From Bacteroidota bacterium (GTDB lineage Bacteria; Bacteroidota; Bacteroidia; Flavobacteriales; Flavobacteriaceae): a stretch of 50,233 nt of DNA. Where the stretch lies: the NCBI GenBank assembly GCA_027592025.1, contig JAQCIQ010000014.1:1-50233 (forward strand), given 5' to 3'. Both the position numbers and the translations under genes were made by a program. The notes beneath the pieces were generated by a model that saw only the letters and a list, made by a program, of their open reading frames with translations, did no database searches and had not been told where the DNA came from. Positions 16,296 to 25,510 of the stretch are shown one piece after another; the stretch's first letter is position 1; each line of letters starts with the position of its first letter.

Positions 16296-16880
16296 ATGAT
16301 TTACAAGACGCTCAATTTTAAAACCCGACTAAAAAGACCAACCAAGGTATTGGCCTTTTTCCTAGTGGCATTAAGCTTAGCCTCATGTCAAAAGAATTCT
16401 AGGCCGAATTACCAGTACATGCCTAACATGTACACTTCAGTGGGCTATGAGACCTATGGCGAATACGATATTTTTGCTGGAGGTCAGGAAGCCATGGCGC
16501 CTGCAGATAACACTATTGCTCGTGGACACAGTCTCTATGGCTATGAGAACACCAACGAAGGTTACGACTTGGCCAAAGCCAATCTAACTAATCCGTATTC
16601 TGAGACTGTGGATTTGGCCAGAGGCAAGGCCGTGTACGATATCTACTGTGCCATTTGCCACGGTACTCAAGGTAAAGGGGATGGATATTTGATGACCAAT
16701 GAAAAGATTTTGGGTGTCCCAAGTTATGACGCTCGTGTGATCACCGAAGGTAGTGTTTACCACGTCATTTATTTTGGTAAAAATACCATGGGATCATACG
16801 CCAACCAGATGAATGAAGAAGAACGCTGGCAAGTCTCAGCCTATGTGATGAGTCTTCGCGATGCATTAACTCAAAACTAA
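16296..16880 (+). CDS. actE: Alternative complex III monoheme cytochrome c lipoprotein ActE
   Basis: A 194-residue protein from the ATG at 16296; an earlier in-frame ATG at 16248 lies inside actD and would destroy the signal peptide. The N-terminus is a lipoprotein signal ending in SLASC (lipidated Cys at about residue 32). A single c-type heme site, CAICHGTQGKGDG, lies around residue 117, and the distal Met is probably in KNTMGSYANQM. It has class I cytochrome c length. In the complex it is a peripheral electron carrier facing the periplasm. actF begins 14 bases downstream. Confidence 0.93.
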   Translation: MIYKTLNFKTRLKRPTKVLAFFLVALSLASCQKNSRPNYQYMPNMYTSVGYETYGEYDIFAGGQEAMAPADNTIARGHSLYGYENTNEGYDLAKANLTNPYSETVDLARGKAVYDIYCAICHGTQGKGDGYLMTNEKILGVPSYDARVITEGSVYHVIYFGKNTMGSYANQMNEEERWQVSAYVMSLRDALTQN

Positions 16881-16894
16881 AGACAAACAGGACC

Positions 16895-18199
16895 ATGTAT
16901 ATTTTTACAAACCGTTTAAAACTGATAGCCATCTCTCTGGTATTTTTAGGTGCTTTAGGGTGGGGTTATAGCTATGTCAATTCAAAAAAATCTTTAGAAG
17001 AGATTAAAGTCATGCTGGCTGAAGAAGACAGCCATCACGAAACAGCTGCTGTCACCACTGAACACATGCCTGGCGAACACGCTGCCGTAGAATCCCATTC
17101 AGACGACCATGCCGAGCACGTCATGCATCAAACCCACAATCGCCCTTATGCTGCACTTTACGTTGCTGCATTCTTTTTTATGATGATTTCATTGGGGGCG
17201 CTAGCCTTTTACGCAGTGCAATATGCTGCTCAAGCGGGATGGTCTGTGGTCTTACACCGGGTGATGGAAGCCATTACAGCCTATTTGTTGCCAGGCGCAT
17301 TAATAGTTTTGGCCATAGCACTCTATGCGGGTGATCATCTCTTCATTTGGATGGATCCAGAAGTTGTCGCTCATGATGCCTTGATTCAAGCGAAAACCTC
17401 ATGGCTCAATAAAACGAGCTTTTTAATTCGCGGATTGATTTTCATTGGAGGATGGAGTGCTTACCGCTATCTGTCTCGCAAGTATTCTATTGCTCAAGAT
17501 AGTGCTGACGATGCCAAAAACTTTAAAAGAAATTTCCGCCTATCGGCTGGGTTCTTAGTATTTTATCTTTACACAGAATCCATGATGTCTTGGGATTGGA
17601 TCATGAGTGTTGATCCGCATTGGTTCAGTACTTTGTTCGGATGGTATGTGTTTGCTAGCATGTTTGTCAGTGGCATTACCGTAATCGCTTTGTTGACTTT
17701 ATACCTCAAGTCCAAAGGTCATTTGGAATTGGTCAATGATAGTCACTTGCATGATTTGGCCAAATTCATGTTTGGTATTAGCATTTTCTGGACTTACCTG
17801 TGGTTTTCTCAATTCATGTTGATTTGGTACTCGAACATTCCTGAAGAAGTAACTTATTTTGTAACCCGTTTAGCAGACTACAAACTGCCCTTTCTAGGCA
17901 TGGTAGTACTCAATTTCTTGTTCCCGTTGTTGTTATTGATGAACAGCGATTACAAACGAGTGCCATGGTTTGTTGTTATGACTGGAATTGTAATTTTGTT
18001 TGGTCACTACATTGATGTTTTCAATATGATCATGCCAGCAACCGTTGGAGACCGTTGGAGCATTGGATTGCCTGAAATCAGCGCAGTTCTATTGTTTCTC
18101 GGACTCTTCATGTTTATTGTTCAATTGGCCTTGTCCAAAGCACCATTGTTGGCAAAAGGAAACCCGTTTGTAAAAGAAAGTGAGAATTTTCACTATTAA
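16895..18199 (+). CDS. actF: Alternative complex III membrane subunit ActF (NrfD-like)
   Basis: A 434-residue polytopic protein, paralogous in architecture to ActC. TM1 lies at about residues 8-28, followed by a loop of about 55 residues, then about nine more helices. The segment TESMMSWDWIMSVDPHWFSTLFGWY is characteristic of this subunit (quinol:cytochrome c oxidoreductase quinone-binding subunit 2). The TM1-TM2 loop (about residues 46-83) is unusually His-rich, with nine His in under 40 residues, and probably faces the periplasm. ActF is thought to contribute to proton movement rather than redox chemistry. It precedes coxB by 22 bases. Confidence 0.94.
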   Translation: MYIFTNRLKLIAISLVFLGALGWGYSYVNSKKSLEEIKVMLAEEDSHHETAAVTTEHMPGEHAAVESHSDDHAEHVMHQTHNRPYAALYVAAFFFMMISLGALAFYAVQYAAQAGWSVVLHRVMEAITAYLLPGALIVLAIALYAGDHLFIWMDPEVVAHDALIQAKTSWLNKTSFLIRGLIFIGGWSAYRYLSRKYSIAQDSADDAKNFKRNFRLSAGFLVFYLYTESMMSWDWIMSVDPHWFSTLFGWYVFASMFVSGITVIALLTLYLKSKGHLELVNDSHLHDLAKFMFGISIFWTYLWFSQFMLIWYSNIPEEVTYFVTRLADYKLPFLGMVVLNFLFPLLLLMNSDYKRVPWFVVMTGIVILFGHYIDVFNMIMPATVGDRWSIGLPEISAVLLFLGLFMFIVQLALSKAPLLAKGNPFVKESENFHY

Positions 18200-18221
18200 C
18201 ATATAAAGCATACCAAAGGCA

Positions 18222-19295
18222 ATGACTACCTTTTTAACCATCTTAGTTTTAATTTCGATATCCGTTGCAATTTGGCAAATGGTGAAGATTTTTGATCTGT
18301 CAAGACAACCAATTAAAGACGATTTTGAAATTGCCACCGATAAGGACAACAAAGTCAATGGCTATCTGATGATGGGCTTTTTGGTCTTCATCTACGTCAT
18401 AACCATCATTAGTTTTGTACTGTGGGGAGATCTGCCTCTATTGTCCGATGCGGCTTCTGAGCACGGCCCTGGAGTAGACTCTCTCTTTATTGTTTCGCTG
18501 GTCATTATTTTTATTGTTCAAACGATTACGCAGTTTTTGCTTTATTACTTTTCTTTCAAATACCGAGGAGAGAAGGGGAAAAAGGCGCTCTACTTTGCAG
18601 ACAATGATAGACTTGAATTTATATGGACTATCATCCCTGTAGTCGTCTTGGCTGGATTGATCATCTCTGGACTATTCACATGGACAGAAATCATGACTAC
18701 GGATGAAAACGACGATCCACTTGTTGTTGAATTGTATGCCCAACAATTTAACTGGAAAGCCCGTTATGGTGGCGAAGACAATGCCTTGGGCAAAGCCAAC
18801 GTTCGTCTGATTGATCTGAATTCTGGTAATATTTTAGGACTAGACACTTCAGACCCCAATGCTCAAGATGACGTCATTGTGACAGAACTGCATTTGCCTG
18901 TCAACCGTCCCATTCTTTTCAAAATGAGATCTCAAGATGTTTTGCATTCGGCCTACATGCCTCATTTCAGAGCGCAGATGAATTGTGTTCCCGGAATGAT
19001 TACTCAATTTGGATTCACTCCAACAATCACGACCGAAGAAATGCGCCTTCGTCCGAACATCGCCCAGAAGGTTAATAATATCAATCAAATTCGAGTCAAG
19101 AAATCGGAAAAATTGGCTGCCAAAGGCGAACCAGCTTTGGACCGGTACGATTTCGATTTCCTCTTGTTATGTAACAAAATTTGTGGTAAGTCTCATTACA
19201 ACATGCAAATGAAAATTATTGTTGAAACCGAAGAAGAATTTAACGCTTGGATGGCACAGCAGAAAGACTTTGCCTCCTCATTGCTACCGAATTAA
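18222..19295 (+). CDS. coxB: Cytochrome c oxidase subunit II (CuA)
   Basis: A 357-residue subunit II. An N-terminal hydrophobic helix (about 1-17) is followed by two subunit II membrane hairpin helices (about 47-67 and 88-110; a third hydrophobic stretch lies at about 143-160). The cupredoxin domain holds the CuA site: His near residue 240 (DVLHSAYMPHF), then CNKICGKSHYNM (C317, C321, H325, M328). No CxxCH follows, so this is an aa3-type, not caa3-type, subunit. Electrons must therefore arrive from another carrier; the neighbouring act genes supply ActA and ActE. The placement matches flavobacterial complexes in which alternative complex III and aa3 oxidase form a supercomplex. Confidence 0.96.
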   Translation: MTTFLTILVLISISVAIWQMVKIFDLSRQPIKDDFEIATDKDNKVNGYLMMGFLVFIYVITIISFVLWGDLPLLSDAASEHGPGVDSLFIVSLVIIFIVQTITQFLLYYFSFKYRGEKGKKALYFADNDRLEFIWTIIPVVVLAGLIISGLFTWTEIMTTDENDDPLVVELYAQQFNWKARYGGEDNALGKANVRLIDLNSGNILGLDTSDPNAQDDVIVTELHLPVNRPILFKMRSQDVLHSAYMPHFRAQMNCVPGMITQFGFTPTITTEEMRLRPNIAQKVNNINQIRVKKSEKLAAKGEPALDRYDFDFLLLCNKICGKSHYNMQMKIIVETEEEFNAWMAQQKDFASSLLPN

Positions 19296-19314
19296 ATTTT
19301 AGAAAAAACGTCTT

Positions 19315-21102
19315 ATGTCAGCACATGTAGATAATCACGACCACGACGATCACGGTCACCACAAAGAAACATTTGTCACGAAGTACATCTTCAGTCAGGA
19401 TCATAAAATGATCGCGAAGCAGTACTTGATCACTGGAACCATCATGGGTGTCATCGGGGTTTTGATGTCCCTAATGATGCGTACTCAAATTGCATGGCCT
19501 GGGGAACCAAATGTTTTGTTCAAAGCCTTGTTGGGTAAATGGGCCCCAGATGGTGTTATGGACGCAGACATATACCTTGCCTTGGTTACCATTCATGGAA
19601 CCATCATGGTCTTTTTTGTTTTGACTGCCGGATTGAGCGGTACCTTCAGTAACCTCCTCATTCCATTGCAAATCGGAGCCCGAGACATGGCCTCAGGTTT
19701 TTTGAATATGATCTCTTATTGGCTATTTTTCGTTTCGAGTGTCGTAATGGTCATTTCTTTGTTTGTAGCCTCAGGCCCTGCAGCTGCAGGTTGGACCATC
19801 TATCCTCCATTAAGCGCATTGCCTTTGGCGCAAAGCGGTTCTGGAGCAGGGATGACGCTTTGGCTGGTATCAATGGCTATTTTTATTGCATCCTCCTTAC
19901 TTGGATCCTTAAACTACATTGTGACCGTTATTAACCTCCGAACCAAAGGCATGTCTATGACGAGACTGCCATTGACCATTTGGGCGTTTTTTGTTACAGC
20001 TATTATTGGAGTTGTGTCTTTTCCAGTGTTGCTGTCGGCTGTACTTTTGTTGATCATGGACAGAAGCTTTGGAACTTCCTTTTTCTTATCCGATATTTTC
20101 ATTCAGGGCGAAGTACTGCACTATCAGGGTGGTTCGCCAGTTTTGTTTGAACATTTGTTTTGGTTTTTAGGACACCCAGAGGTTTATATCGTTTTGTTGC
20201 CAGCGCTAGGAATTACATCTGAAGTCATTGCAACTAATTCGCGCAAACCAATTTTTGGCTATCGTGCCATGGTACTTTCAATTTTGGCCATCGCGTTTTT
20301 GTCAACTATTGTTTGGGGACACCACATGTTTATCTCAGGAATGAATCCATTCCTAGGTTCCGTCTTCACATTTACAACACTATTGATTGCAATTCCTTCT
20401 GCGGTTAAGGCATTCAACTATATTACAACGCTTTGGAAAGGCAATTTGCAATTTAATCCTGCCATGCTTTTTTCTATAGGCTTGGTTTCTACTTTTATCA
20501 CAGGGGGTCTGACGGGAATTATTTTGGGAGATAGTGCCCTTGATATCAATGTTCATGACACCTATTTCGTTGTGGCTCACTTCCACTTGGTCATGGGAAT
20601 TTCTGCCTTGTATGGCATGTTCGCTGGAATTTATCATTGGTATCCAAAACTGTTTGGGCGAATGCTGAACAAAAATCTGGGCTATGTTCATTTTTGGGTA
20701 ACAGCCATATCGGCCTATGGGGTATTTTTCCCCATGCACTTTATTGGCATGGCTGGACTGCCAAGACGATATTACACCAACAGTAATTTCCCGCTTTTCG
20801 ATGATTTGTCGGATGTCAATGTCCTGATTACAATCTTTGCTCTAGTTGGTGGGGTCTTTCAAATTGTATTCATTTACAATTTCATTCATTCTATGTTCTA
20901 CGGCAAAAAGGCACCTAAAAATCCTTGGCGTTCAAACACTCTGGAATGGACTACAGAAACCAAACACATCCATGGCAACTGGGAAGGAGACATTCCTCAT
21001 GTCTACAGATGGCCTTACGACTACTCTAAGCCTGGACACGAGGAAGATTTTGTCCCTCAAAATATTCCGCTCAAAGCAGGAGAAGAAGAACTTCATCACT
21101 AA
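19315..21102 (+). CDS. coxA: Cytochrome c oxidase subunit I
   Basis: A 595-residue heme-copper oxidase subunit I with about twelve helices. Active-site features are GHPEVYIVLLP (about 284-294, CuB His plus the cross-linked Tyr), HH at about 335-336 in WGHHMFISG (CuB) and AHFHLVMG (about 421-428, heme ligands). The N-terminus has six His in its first 16 residues, unusual but seen in some Bacteroidota homologues. It reduces oxygen to water and pumps protons. It is the last gene of the act-cox operon; a strong terminator starts 6 bases after its stop. Subunits III and IV are not in the window. Confidence 0.97.
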   Translation: MSAHVDNHDHDDHGHHKETFVTKYIFSQDHKMIAKQYLITGTIMGVIGVLMSLMMRTQIAWPGEPNVLFKALLGKWAPDGVMDADIYLALVTIHGTIMVFFVLTAGLSGTFSNLLIPLQIGARDMASGFLNMISYWLFFVSSVVMVISLFVASGPAAAGWTIYPPLSALPLAQSGSGAGMTLWLVSMAIFIASSLLGSLNYIVTVINLRTKGMSMTRLPLTIWAFFVTAIIGVVSFPVLLSAVLLLIMDRSFGTSFFLSDIFIQGEVLHYQGGSPVLFEHLFWFLGHPEVYIVLLPALGITSEVIATNSRKPIFGYRAMVLSILAIAFLSTIVWGHHMFISGMNPFLGSVFTFTTLLIAIPSAVKAFNYITTLWKGNLQFNPAMLFSIGLVSTFITGGLTGIILGDSALDINVHDTYFVVAHFHLVMGISALYGMFAGIYHWYPKLFGRMLNKNLGYVHFWVTAISAYGVFFPMHFIGMAGLPRRYYTNSNFPLFDDLSDVNVLITIFALVGGVFQIVFIYNFIHSMFYGKKAPKNPWRSNTLEWTTETKHIHGNWEGDIPHVYRWPYDYSKPGHEEDFVPQNIPLKAGEEELHH

Positions 21103-21108
21103 AAAAGT

Positions 21109-21131
21109 AAGCCCTCGTAGAGGGCTTTTTT
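21109..21131 (+). terminator. Rho-independent terminator of the act-cox operon
   Basis: AAGCCCTC (21109-21116), a GTA loop and GAGGGCTT (21120-21127), followed by further T (to 21131). This is a perfect 8-bp stem with a U tract, located between coxA and ruvB. Confidence 0.9.
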
Positions 21132-21146
21132 AGTATCTTTATCACT

Positions 21147-22169
21147 ATGAATGAACATTTGGATCCCACAGGCGATCAATTCACTCCTGAGGAGCAGGAT
21201 ATCGAAAGAGCCCTTAGGCCTCTGAGTTTTGACGATTTTACTGGTCAGGCTCAAGTTTTGGAGAATTTACAGATTTTTGTGGAAGCTGCCAATCAGCGTA
21301 GTGAAGCTCTAGACCACACACTATTCCACGGGCCGCCCGGGCTCGGAAAAACAACCCTAGCACACATTTTGGCCAACGAATTGAAGGTAGGCATCAAGGT
21401 CACCTCAGGCCCAGTATTGGACAAACCTGGCGATTTGGCAGGTTTGTTAACTAATTTGGAATACCGAGATGTTCTATTCATTGATGAAATTCACCGACTT
21501 AGTCCGATCGTGGAAGAGTACCTGTACTCGGCCATGGAAGATTTTAAAATAGACATCATGATCGAATCTGGCCCTAACGCCAGGTCCGTTCAGCTCAATT
21601 TGGAGCCGTTTACCCTCGTCGGAGCAACCACAAGATCGGGATTATTGACAGCTCCCATGCGTGCCCGTTTCGGTATCAGCAGTAGATTGGAGTATTACGA
21701 TACAGAACTGTTGTCAACTATTGTTCAACGTAGCGCTGAAATCTTGAAGGTGCCTATATCCATCGAAGCGGCTATTGAAATAGCTGGGCGCAGCAGAGGA
21801 ACTCCGAGAATTGCGAACGCCTTGTTGCGTCGCATTAGAGATTTTGCTCAAATTAAAGGGGATGGCTCTATTGATATGGCTATAGCGCGCTTCGGCCTGC
21901 AAGCCTTGAACGTTGATGCCTTTGGCCTCGACGAAATGGATAACAAAATTCTATCCACCATAATCGACAAATTCAAAGGAGGTCCTGTTGGCATTACAAC
22001 GATTGCCACTGCAGTCAGTGAAAGTCCTGAAACGATTGAAGAGGTCTATGAGCCTTTTTTAATTCAACAGGGTTTTATCATGAGAACCCCTAGAGGTCGA
22101 GAGGTGACGGAGTTGGCTTATAAGCATCTTGGCAAAGTCAGATCGAACATTCAGGGTGGCCTATTTTGA
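21147..22169 (+). CDS. ruvB: Holliday junction branch migration helicase RuvB
   Basis: A 340-residue AAA+ ATPase of normal length. Walker A is [11 protein letters not shown] (about 62-72), Walker B is FIDEIHRL (about 111-118), and sensor 1 is in [11 protein letters not shown]. The arginine finger region follows in APMRARFG, and the C-terminal winged helix ends with [11 protein letters not shown]. RuvB hexamers drive branch migration with RuvA, which is encoded 3.3 kb downstream (25511); RuvC is not in the window. The gene lies directly after the act-cox terminator. A TATCTTTA octamer (21134-21141) ends five bases before the ATG, but its -33 position would fall in the terminator hairpin. Its stop overlaps the queG start. 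Confidence 0.97.
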   Translation: MNEHLDPTGDQFTPEEQDIERALRPLSFDDFTGQAQVLENLQIFVEAANQRSEALDHTLFHGPPGLGKTTLAHILANELKVGIKVTSGPVLDKPGDLAGLLTNLEYRDVLFIDEIHRLSPIVEEYLYSAMEDFKIDIMIESGPNARSVQLNLEPFTLVGATTRSGLLTAPMRARFGISSRLEYYDTELLSTIVQRSAEILKVPISIEAAIEIAGRSRGTPRIANALLRRIRDFAQIKGDGSIDMAIARFGLQALNVDAFGLDEMDNKILSTIIDKFKGGPVGITTIATAVSESPETIEEVYEPFLIQQGFIMRTPRGREVTELAYKHLGKVRSNIQGGLF

Positions 22170-23092
22170 ATCCTAGATCTCATCATACTTCTTTAATCAA
22201 AGCCGAAGCCAAACGCCTCGGTTTTTTGTCTTGTGGGGTTAGCCGTGCGGGCTTTTTGGAGGAAGATGCCCCGCGTTTGGAACAATGGCTCAATAACAAC
22301 CATCAAGGGCAAATGTCCTATATGGCCAACCATTTTGACAAGCGTTTGGATCCAACTAAATTGGTCGAGGGCTCAAAAAGCGTAGTGTCGGTATTGCTTA
22401 ACTATTTTCCAAAGGAGGTTCAAGCAGACACCACAGCACCAAAACTATCGAAATATGCCTTTGGCAATGATTATCATTTTGTCATCAAAGAGAAACTCAA
22501 GGCTTTAATGCATTTTATTCACGATGAAATAGGAGAAGTTGGCGGGAGAGTATTTGTAGATTCCGCTCCCGTCTTGGACAAAGCTTGGGCCGCCAAAAGC
22601 GGGTTAGGATGGATTGGAAAAAACAGTAATTTGCTCACACAACAAGTAGGGTCTTTTTATTTCATTGCTGAACTGATTTTAGACATTGATTTGGATTACG
22701 ACACCCCAACCACCGATCATTGCGGCAGCTGCACAGCATGCCTTGATGCCTGCCCGACTGAGGCAATTGTCGCGCCTTATGTTGTTGATGGTAGTAAATG
22801 CATTTCTTATTTTACAATCGAATTGAGGGACAATCTACCCAATTCGATGAAGGGCAAATTTGAGGACTGGATGTTTGGTTGCGACATTTGTCAGGACGTT
22901 TGTCCTTGGAATCGATTCTCAAAGCCCCATCAAGAACCATTATTCAATCCTCATCCTGATTTGCTGACCATGACCAAAAACGATTGGGAAGAACTTACAG
23001 AAGAGGTTTTTCATGACTTATTTCAAAATTCTGCAGTTCAAAGAACCAAATTTAAGGGACTGCAACGGAATATCAATTTTTTAAAAGATTAA
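22166..23092 (+). CDS. queG: Epoxyqueuosine reductase QueG, TTG start
   Basis: A 308-residue protein of usual QueG length. The N-terminal cobalamin-binding region includes [20 protein letters not shown]. Two [4Fe-4S] sites follow: [12 protein letters not shown] (about 186-197) and [13 protein letters not shown] (about 239-251). QueG performs the last step of queuosine synthesis, reducing epoxyqueuosine in tRNA with cobalamin. The start is TTG, sharing bases with the ruvB TGA; the next Met (residue 50) would remove conserved sequence, so TTG is preferred and translation is probably coupled to ruvB. Confidence 0.94.
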   Translation: MNPRSHHTSLIKAEAKRLGFLSCGVSRAGFLEEDAPRLEQWLNNNHQGQMSYMANHFDKRLDPTKLVEGSKSVVSVLLNYFPKEVQADTTAPKLSKYAFGNDYHFVIKEKLKALMHFIHDEIGEVGGRVFVDSAPVLDKAWAAKSGLGWIGKNSNLLTQQVGSFYFIAELILDIDLDYDTPTTDHCGSCTACLDACPTEAIVAPYVVDGSKCISYFTIELRDNLPNSMKGKFEDWMFGCDICQDVCPWNRFSKPHQEPLFNPHPDLLTMTKNDWEELTEEVFHDLFQNSAVQRTKFKGLQRNINFLKD

Positions 23093-23124
23093 CCAACTTA
23101 AGCCTTCAATACAAAGCAACGGAT

Positions 23125-23132
23125 TAACTTTG
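23125..23132 (+). promoter_or_regulatory. Possible -7 element for maeB
   Basis: TAACTTTG fits TAnnTTTG and ends 23 bases before the maeB ATG. I see no clear TTG at the -33 distance, so support is partial. Confidence 0.4.
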
Positions 23133-23155
23133 CTAATTATTTTATTCTTAAATCT

Positions 23156-25441
23156 ATGAGCGAGCAACGGAAAAGACATGAGGCACTGATTTATCATGCG
23201 AAACCAATACCCGGTAAGATCAAGATTGTGCCAACAAAAAAATACGCTTCCCAAAGAGACTTGGCGTTGGCCTATTCTCCAGGTGTCGCAGAGCCTTGTC
23301 TAGAAATTGAAAAGGACAAGAACAATTCCTATAAGTACACCGCCAAAGGGAATTTGGTAGCCGTTATTACCAATGGAACAGCCGTTCTTGGATTGGGAAA
23401 TATTGGCCCCGAGGCCTCTAAACCAGTCATGGAAGGAAAGGCTGTATTGTTTAAAATTTTCGCTGATATCGACGTCTTCGATATTGAAGTTGATACAGAA
23501 AATGTCGATGAGTTCGTAGAGACGGTCAAGCGCATTGCGCCTACATTCGGTGGTATCAATTTGGAAGACATCAAAGCTCCTGAAGCTTTCGAAATAGAAC
23601 GACGGCTCAAGGCAGAATTAGACATTCCTGTGATGCACGACGATCAACATGGCACTGCCATAATCTCTGCAGCCGCACTCTTAAATGCGGTAGAGCTGGC
23701 AGGTAAAAAAATCGAAGAGGTCAAAATTGTCATTAGTGGAGCAGGGGCAGCAGCGATTTCTTGTTCTCGTTTATACCGTGCTTTTGGGGCAGTTAGGGAG
23801 AACATGGTTATGCTCGACTCTAAAGGTGTGATTCGCAACGACAGGGAAAATTTGAGTGTTGAGAAACTTGAATTTTCTACGCATAGGGATTTGAATACCC
23901 TTGAAGATGCCATGAAAGACGCTGATGTTTTTATAGGACTGTCAATTTCTAACATTGTTTCGCCAGAGATGCTGTTGTCAATGGCTGATAATCCGATTGT
24001 TTTTGCCATGGCAAATCCAGATCCCGAAATCCCCTATGATTTGGCTGTTTCCACCCGGAAGGATATCATAATGGCTACTGGTCGAACCGACCACCCTAAC
24101 CAAGTCAATAATGTTCTTGGGTTTCCTTTTATTTTTAGAGGGGCTTTAGACGTTCGATCTACAACAATAAATGAAGCCATGAAAATGGCTGCAGTAAAAG
24201 CTCTTGCTAATTTGGCCAAAGAGCCAGTTCCTGAGCAAGTGAATATTGCATACGATCAGACCAAATTGATTTATGGTCGCGACTACATCATACCAAAGCC
24301 TTTTGATCCTAGATTAATTTCTGTCGTTCCACCAGCGGTGGCTAGAGCTGCAATGGAATCTGGTGTGGCGCGAGAACCCATTGAGGATTGGGACAAATAT
24401 GAAGAAGTTTTAATGGAGCGATTGGGCAACGACAGTAAGCTAGTCAGGTTGTTGCATAACAGAGCGAAATCCGAACCCAAGCGATTGGTTTTTGCAGAGG
24501 CCGATCATTTGCCAGTGTTGAAAGCGGCTCAAATAGCCCATGACGAAGGTATCGCGTTACCTATTCTCTTGGGCGATCATGAGAAAATTGAAGCATTGAA
24601 AGCAGAGATTGATTTCCATGAAAATGTGCCAATTATTGATCCAAAAACTAGCCAAGAAAACGAGCGGAGAAATCGATACGCAGAAGTGTATTGGGAACAA
24701 AGAAAGAGAAGTGGTTTGACTCTTATTTCTGCTCAGAAATTGATGCGAGAGCGCAATTATTTTGCAGCAATGATGGTCAATGAAGGCGATGCAGACGCCC
24801 TCATTACAGGATTTTCACGCAGTTTCCCGTCAGTGATAAAACCAATGTTGGAGCTTATTGGGTTGGATTATGGTGCTACTAGAGTAGCAACAACTAATCT
24901 TCTGATCACTGAACGTGGTCCGCTGTTTTTAAGTGATACATCCATCAATATAGACCCTAGCTCGAAAGATTTGGCAACGATTGCGCGAATGACAGCAACA
25001 ACTGTAAAAATGTTCGGTCTTGAACCAATAGTTGCGATGATTTCCTACTCCAATTTTGGCTCGTCTCATACAGCTTCACCCCGCAAGGTAAAGGAAGCGG
25101 TGTCGTATCTGCACCAGTATTATCCCAATTTGATCGTTGATGGCGAAGTGCAAACAGATTTTGCCCTAAACAATGAAATGTTGCAAGACATTTTTCCTTT
25201 TTCAAAATTGGCTGGCAAAAGGGTCAACACCCTTGTTTTCCCCAATTTAGACTCGGCGAACATCACCTATAAGCTGATTAAAGAAATCAATAAGGCAGAG
25301 AATATAGGGCCTATCATGATGGGACTTAAAAAACCAGTTCACATCTTACAGTTAGATGCCAGTGTGGACGAAATTGTTAACATGAGTGCAATTGCGGTAA
25401 TTGATGCTCAGAAAAAACAGAAACGAAGAGCTCGAGATTGA
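23156..25441 (+). CDS. maeB: NADP-dependent malic enzyme with C-terminal phosphotransacetylase-like domain
   Basis: A 761-residue MaeB-type fusion. Residues of about 1-165 form the malic N-domain (SQRDLALAYSPGVAEPCLEI, catalytic Tyr/Lys region; ED and DDQHGTA metal site near 140-166). Residues of about 165-400 form the NAD(P)-binding domain, with GAGAAAISCSRLY. Residues of about 425-755 resemble phosphate acetyltransferase, which in MaeB enzymes is regulatory and senses acetyl-CoA rather than being catalytic. It converts malate to pyruvate and CO2, producing NADPH. It stands 63 bases after queG. A TAACTTTG octamer at 23125-23132 may be its -7 element, giving a leader of about 20 bases. Confidence 0.95.
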   Translation: MSEQRKRHEALIYHAKPIPGKIKIVPTKKYASQRDLALAYSPGVAEPCLEIEKDKNNSYKYTAKGNLVAVITNGTAVLGLGNIGPEASKPVMEGKAVLFKIFADIDVFDIEVDTENVDEFVETVKRIAPTFGGINLEDIKAPEAFEIERRLKAELDIPVMHDDQHGTAIISAAALLNAVELAGKKIEEVKIVISGAGAAAISCSRLYRAFGAVRENMVMLDSKGVIRNDRENLSVEKLEFSTHRDLNTLEDAMKDADVFIGLSISNIVSPEMLLSMADNPIVFAMANPDPEIPYDLAVSTRKDIIMATGRTDHPNQVNNVLGFPFIFRGALDVRSTTINEAMKMAAVKALANLAKEPVPEQVNIAYDQTKLIYGRDYIIPKPFDPRLISVVPPAVARAAMESGVAREPIEDWDKYEEVLMERLGNDSKLVRLLHNRAKSEPKRLVFAEADHLPVLKAAQIAHDEGIALPILLGDHEKIEALKAEIDFHENVPIIDPKTSQENERRNRYAEVYWEQRKRSGLTLISAQKLMRERNYFAAMMVNEGDADALITGFSRSFPSVIKPMLELIGLDYGATRVATTNLLITERGPLFLSDTSINIDPSSKDLATIARMTATTVKMFGLEPIVAMISYSNFGSSHTASPRKVKEAVSYLHQYYPNLIVDGEVQTDFALNNEMLQDIFPFSKLAGKRVNTLVFPNLDSANITYKLIKEINKAENIGPIMMGLKKPVHILQLDASVDEIVNMSAIAVIDAQKKQKRRARD

Positions 25442-25483
25442 TCTCTTCAACGGAATATAGTCCTAAAGTCTTTTGAAAATCGT

Positions 25484-25491
25484 TACATTTG
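25484..25491 (+). promoter_or_regulatory. Possible -7 element for ruvA-sprA
   Basis: TACATTTG fits TAnnTTTG and ends 19 bases before the ruvA ATG. A good -33 TTG at the normal distance is not visible, so this may be a weak promoter or chance. Confidence 0.4.
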
Positions 25492-25510
25492 AAACTTAGC
25501 TAAGTCTTTT

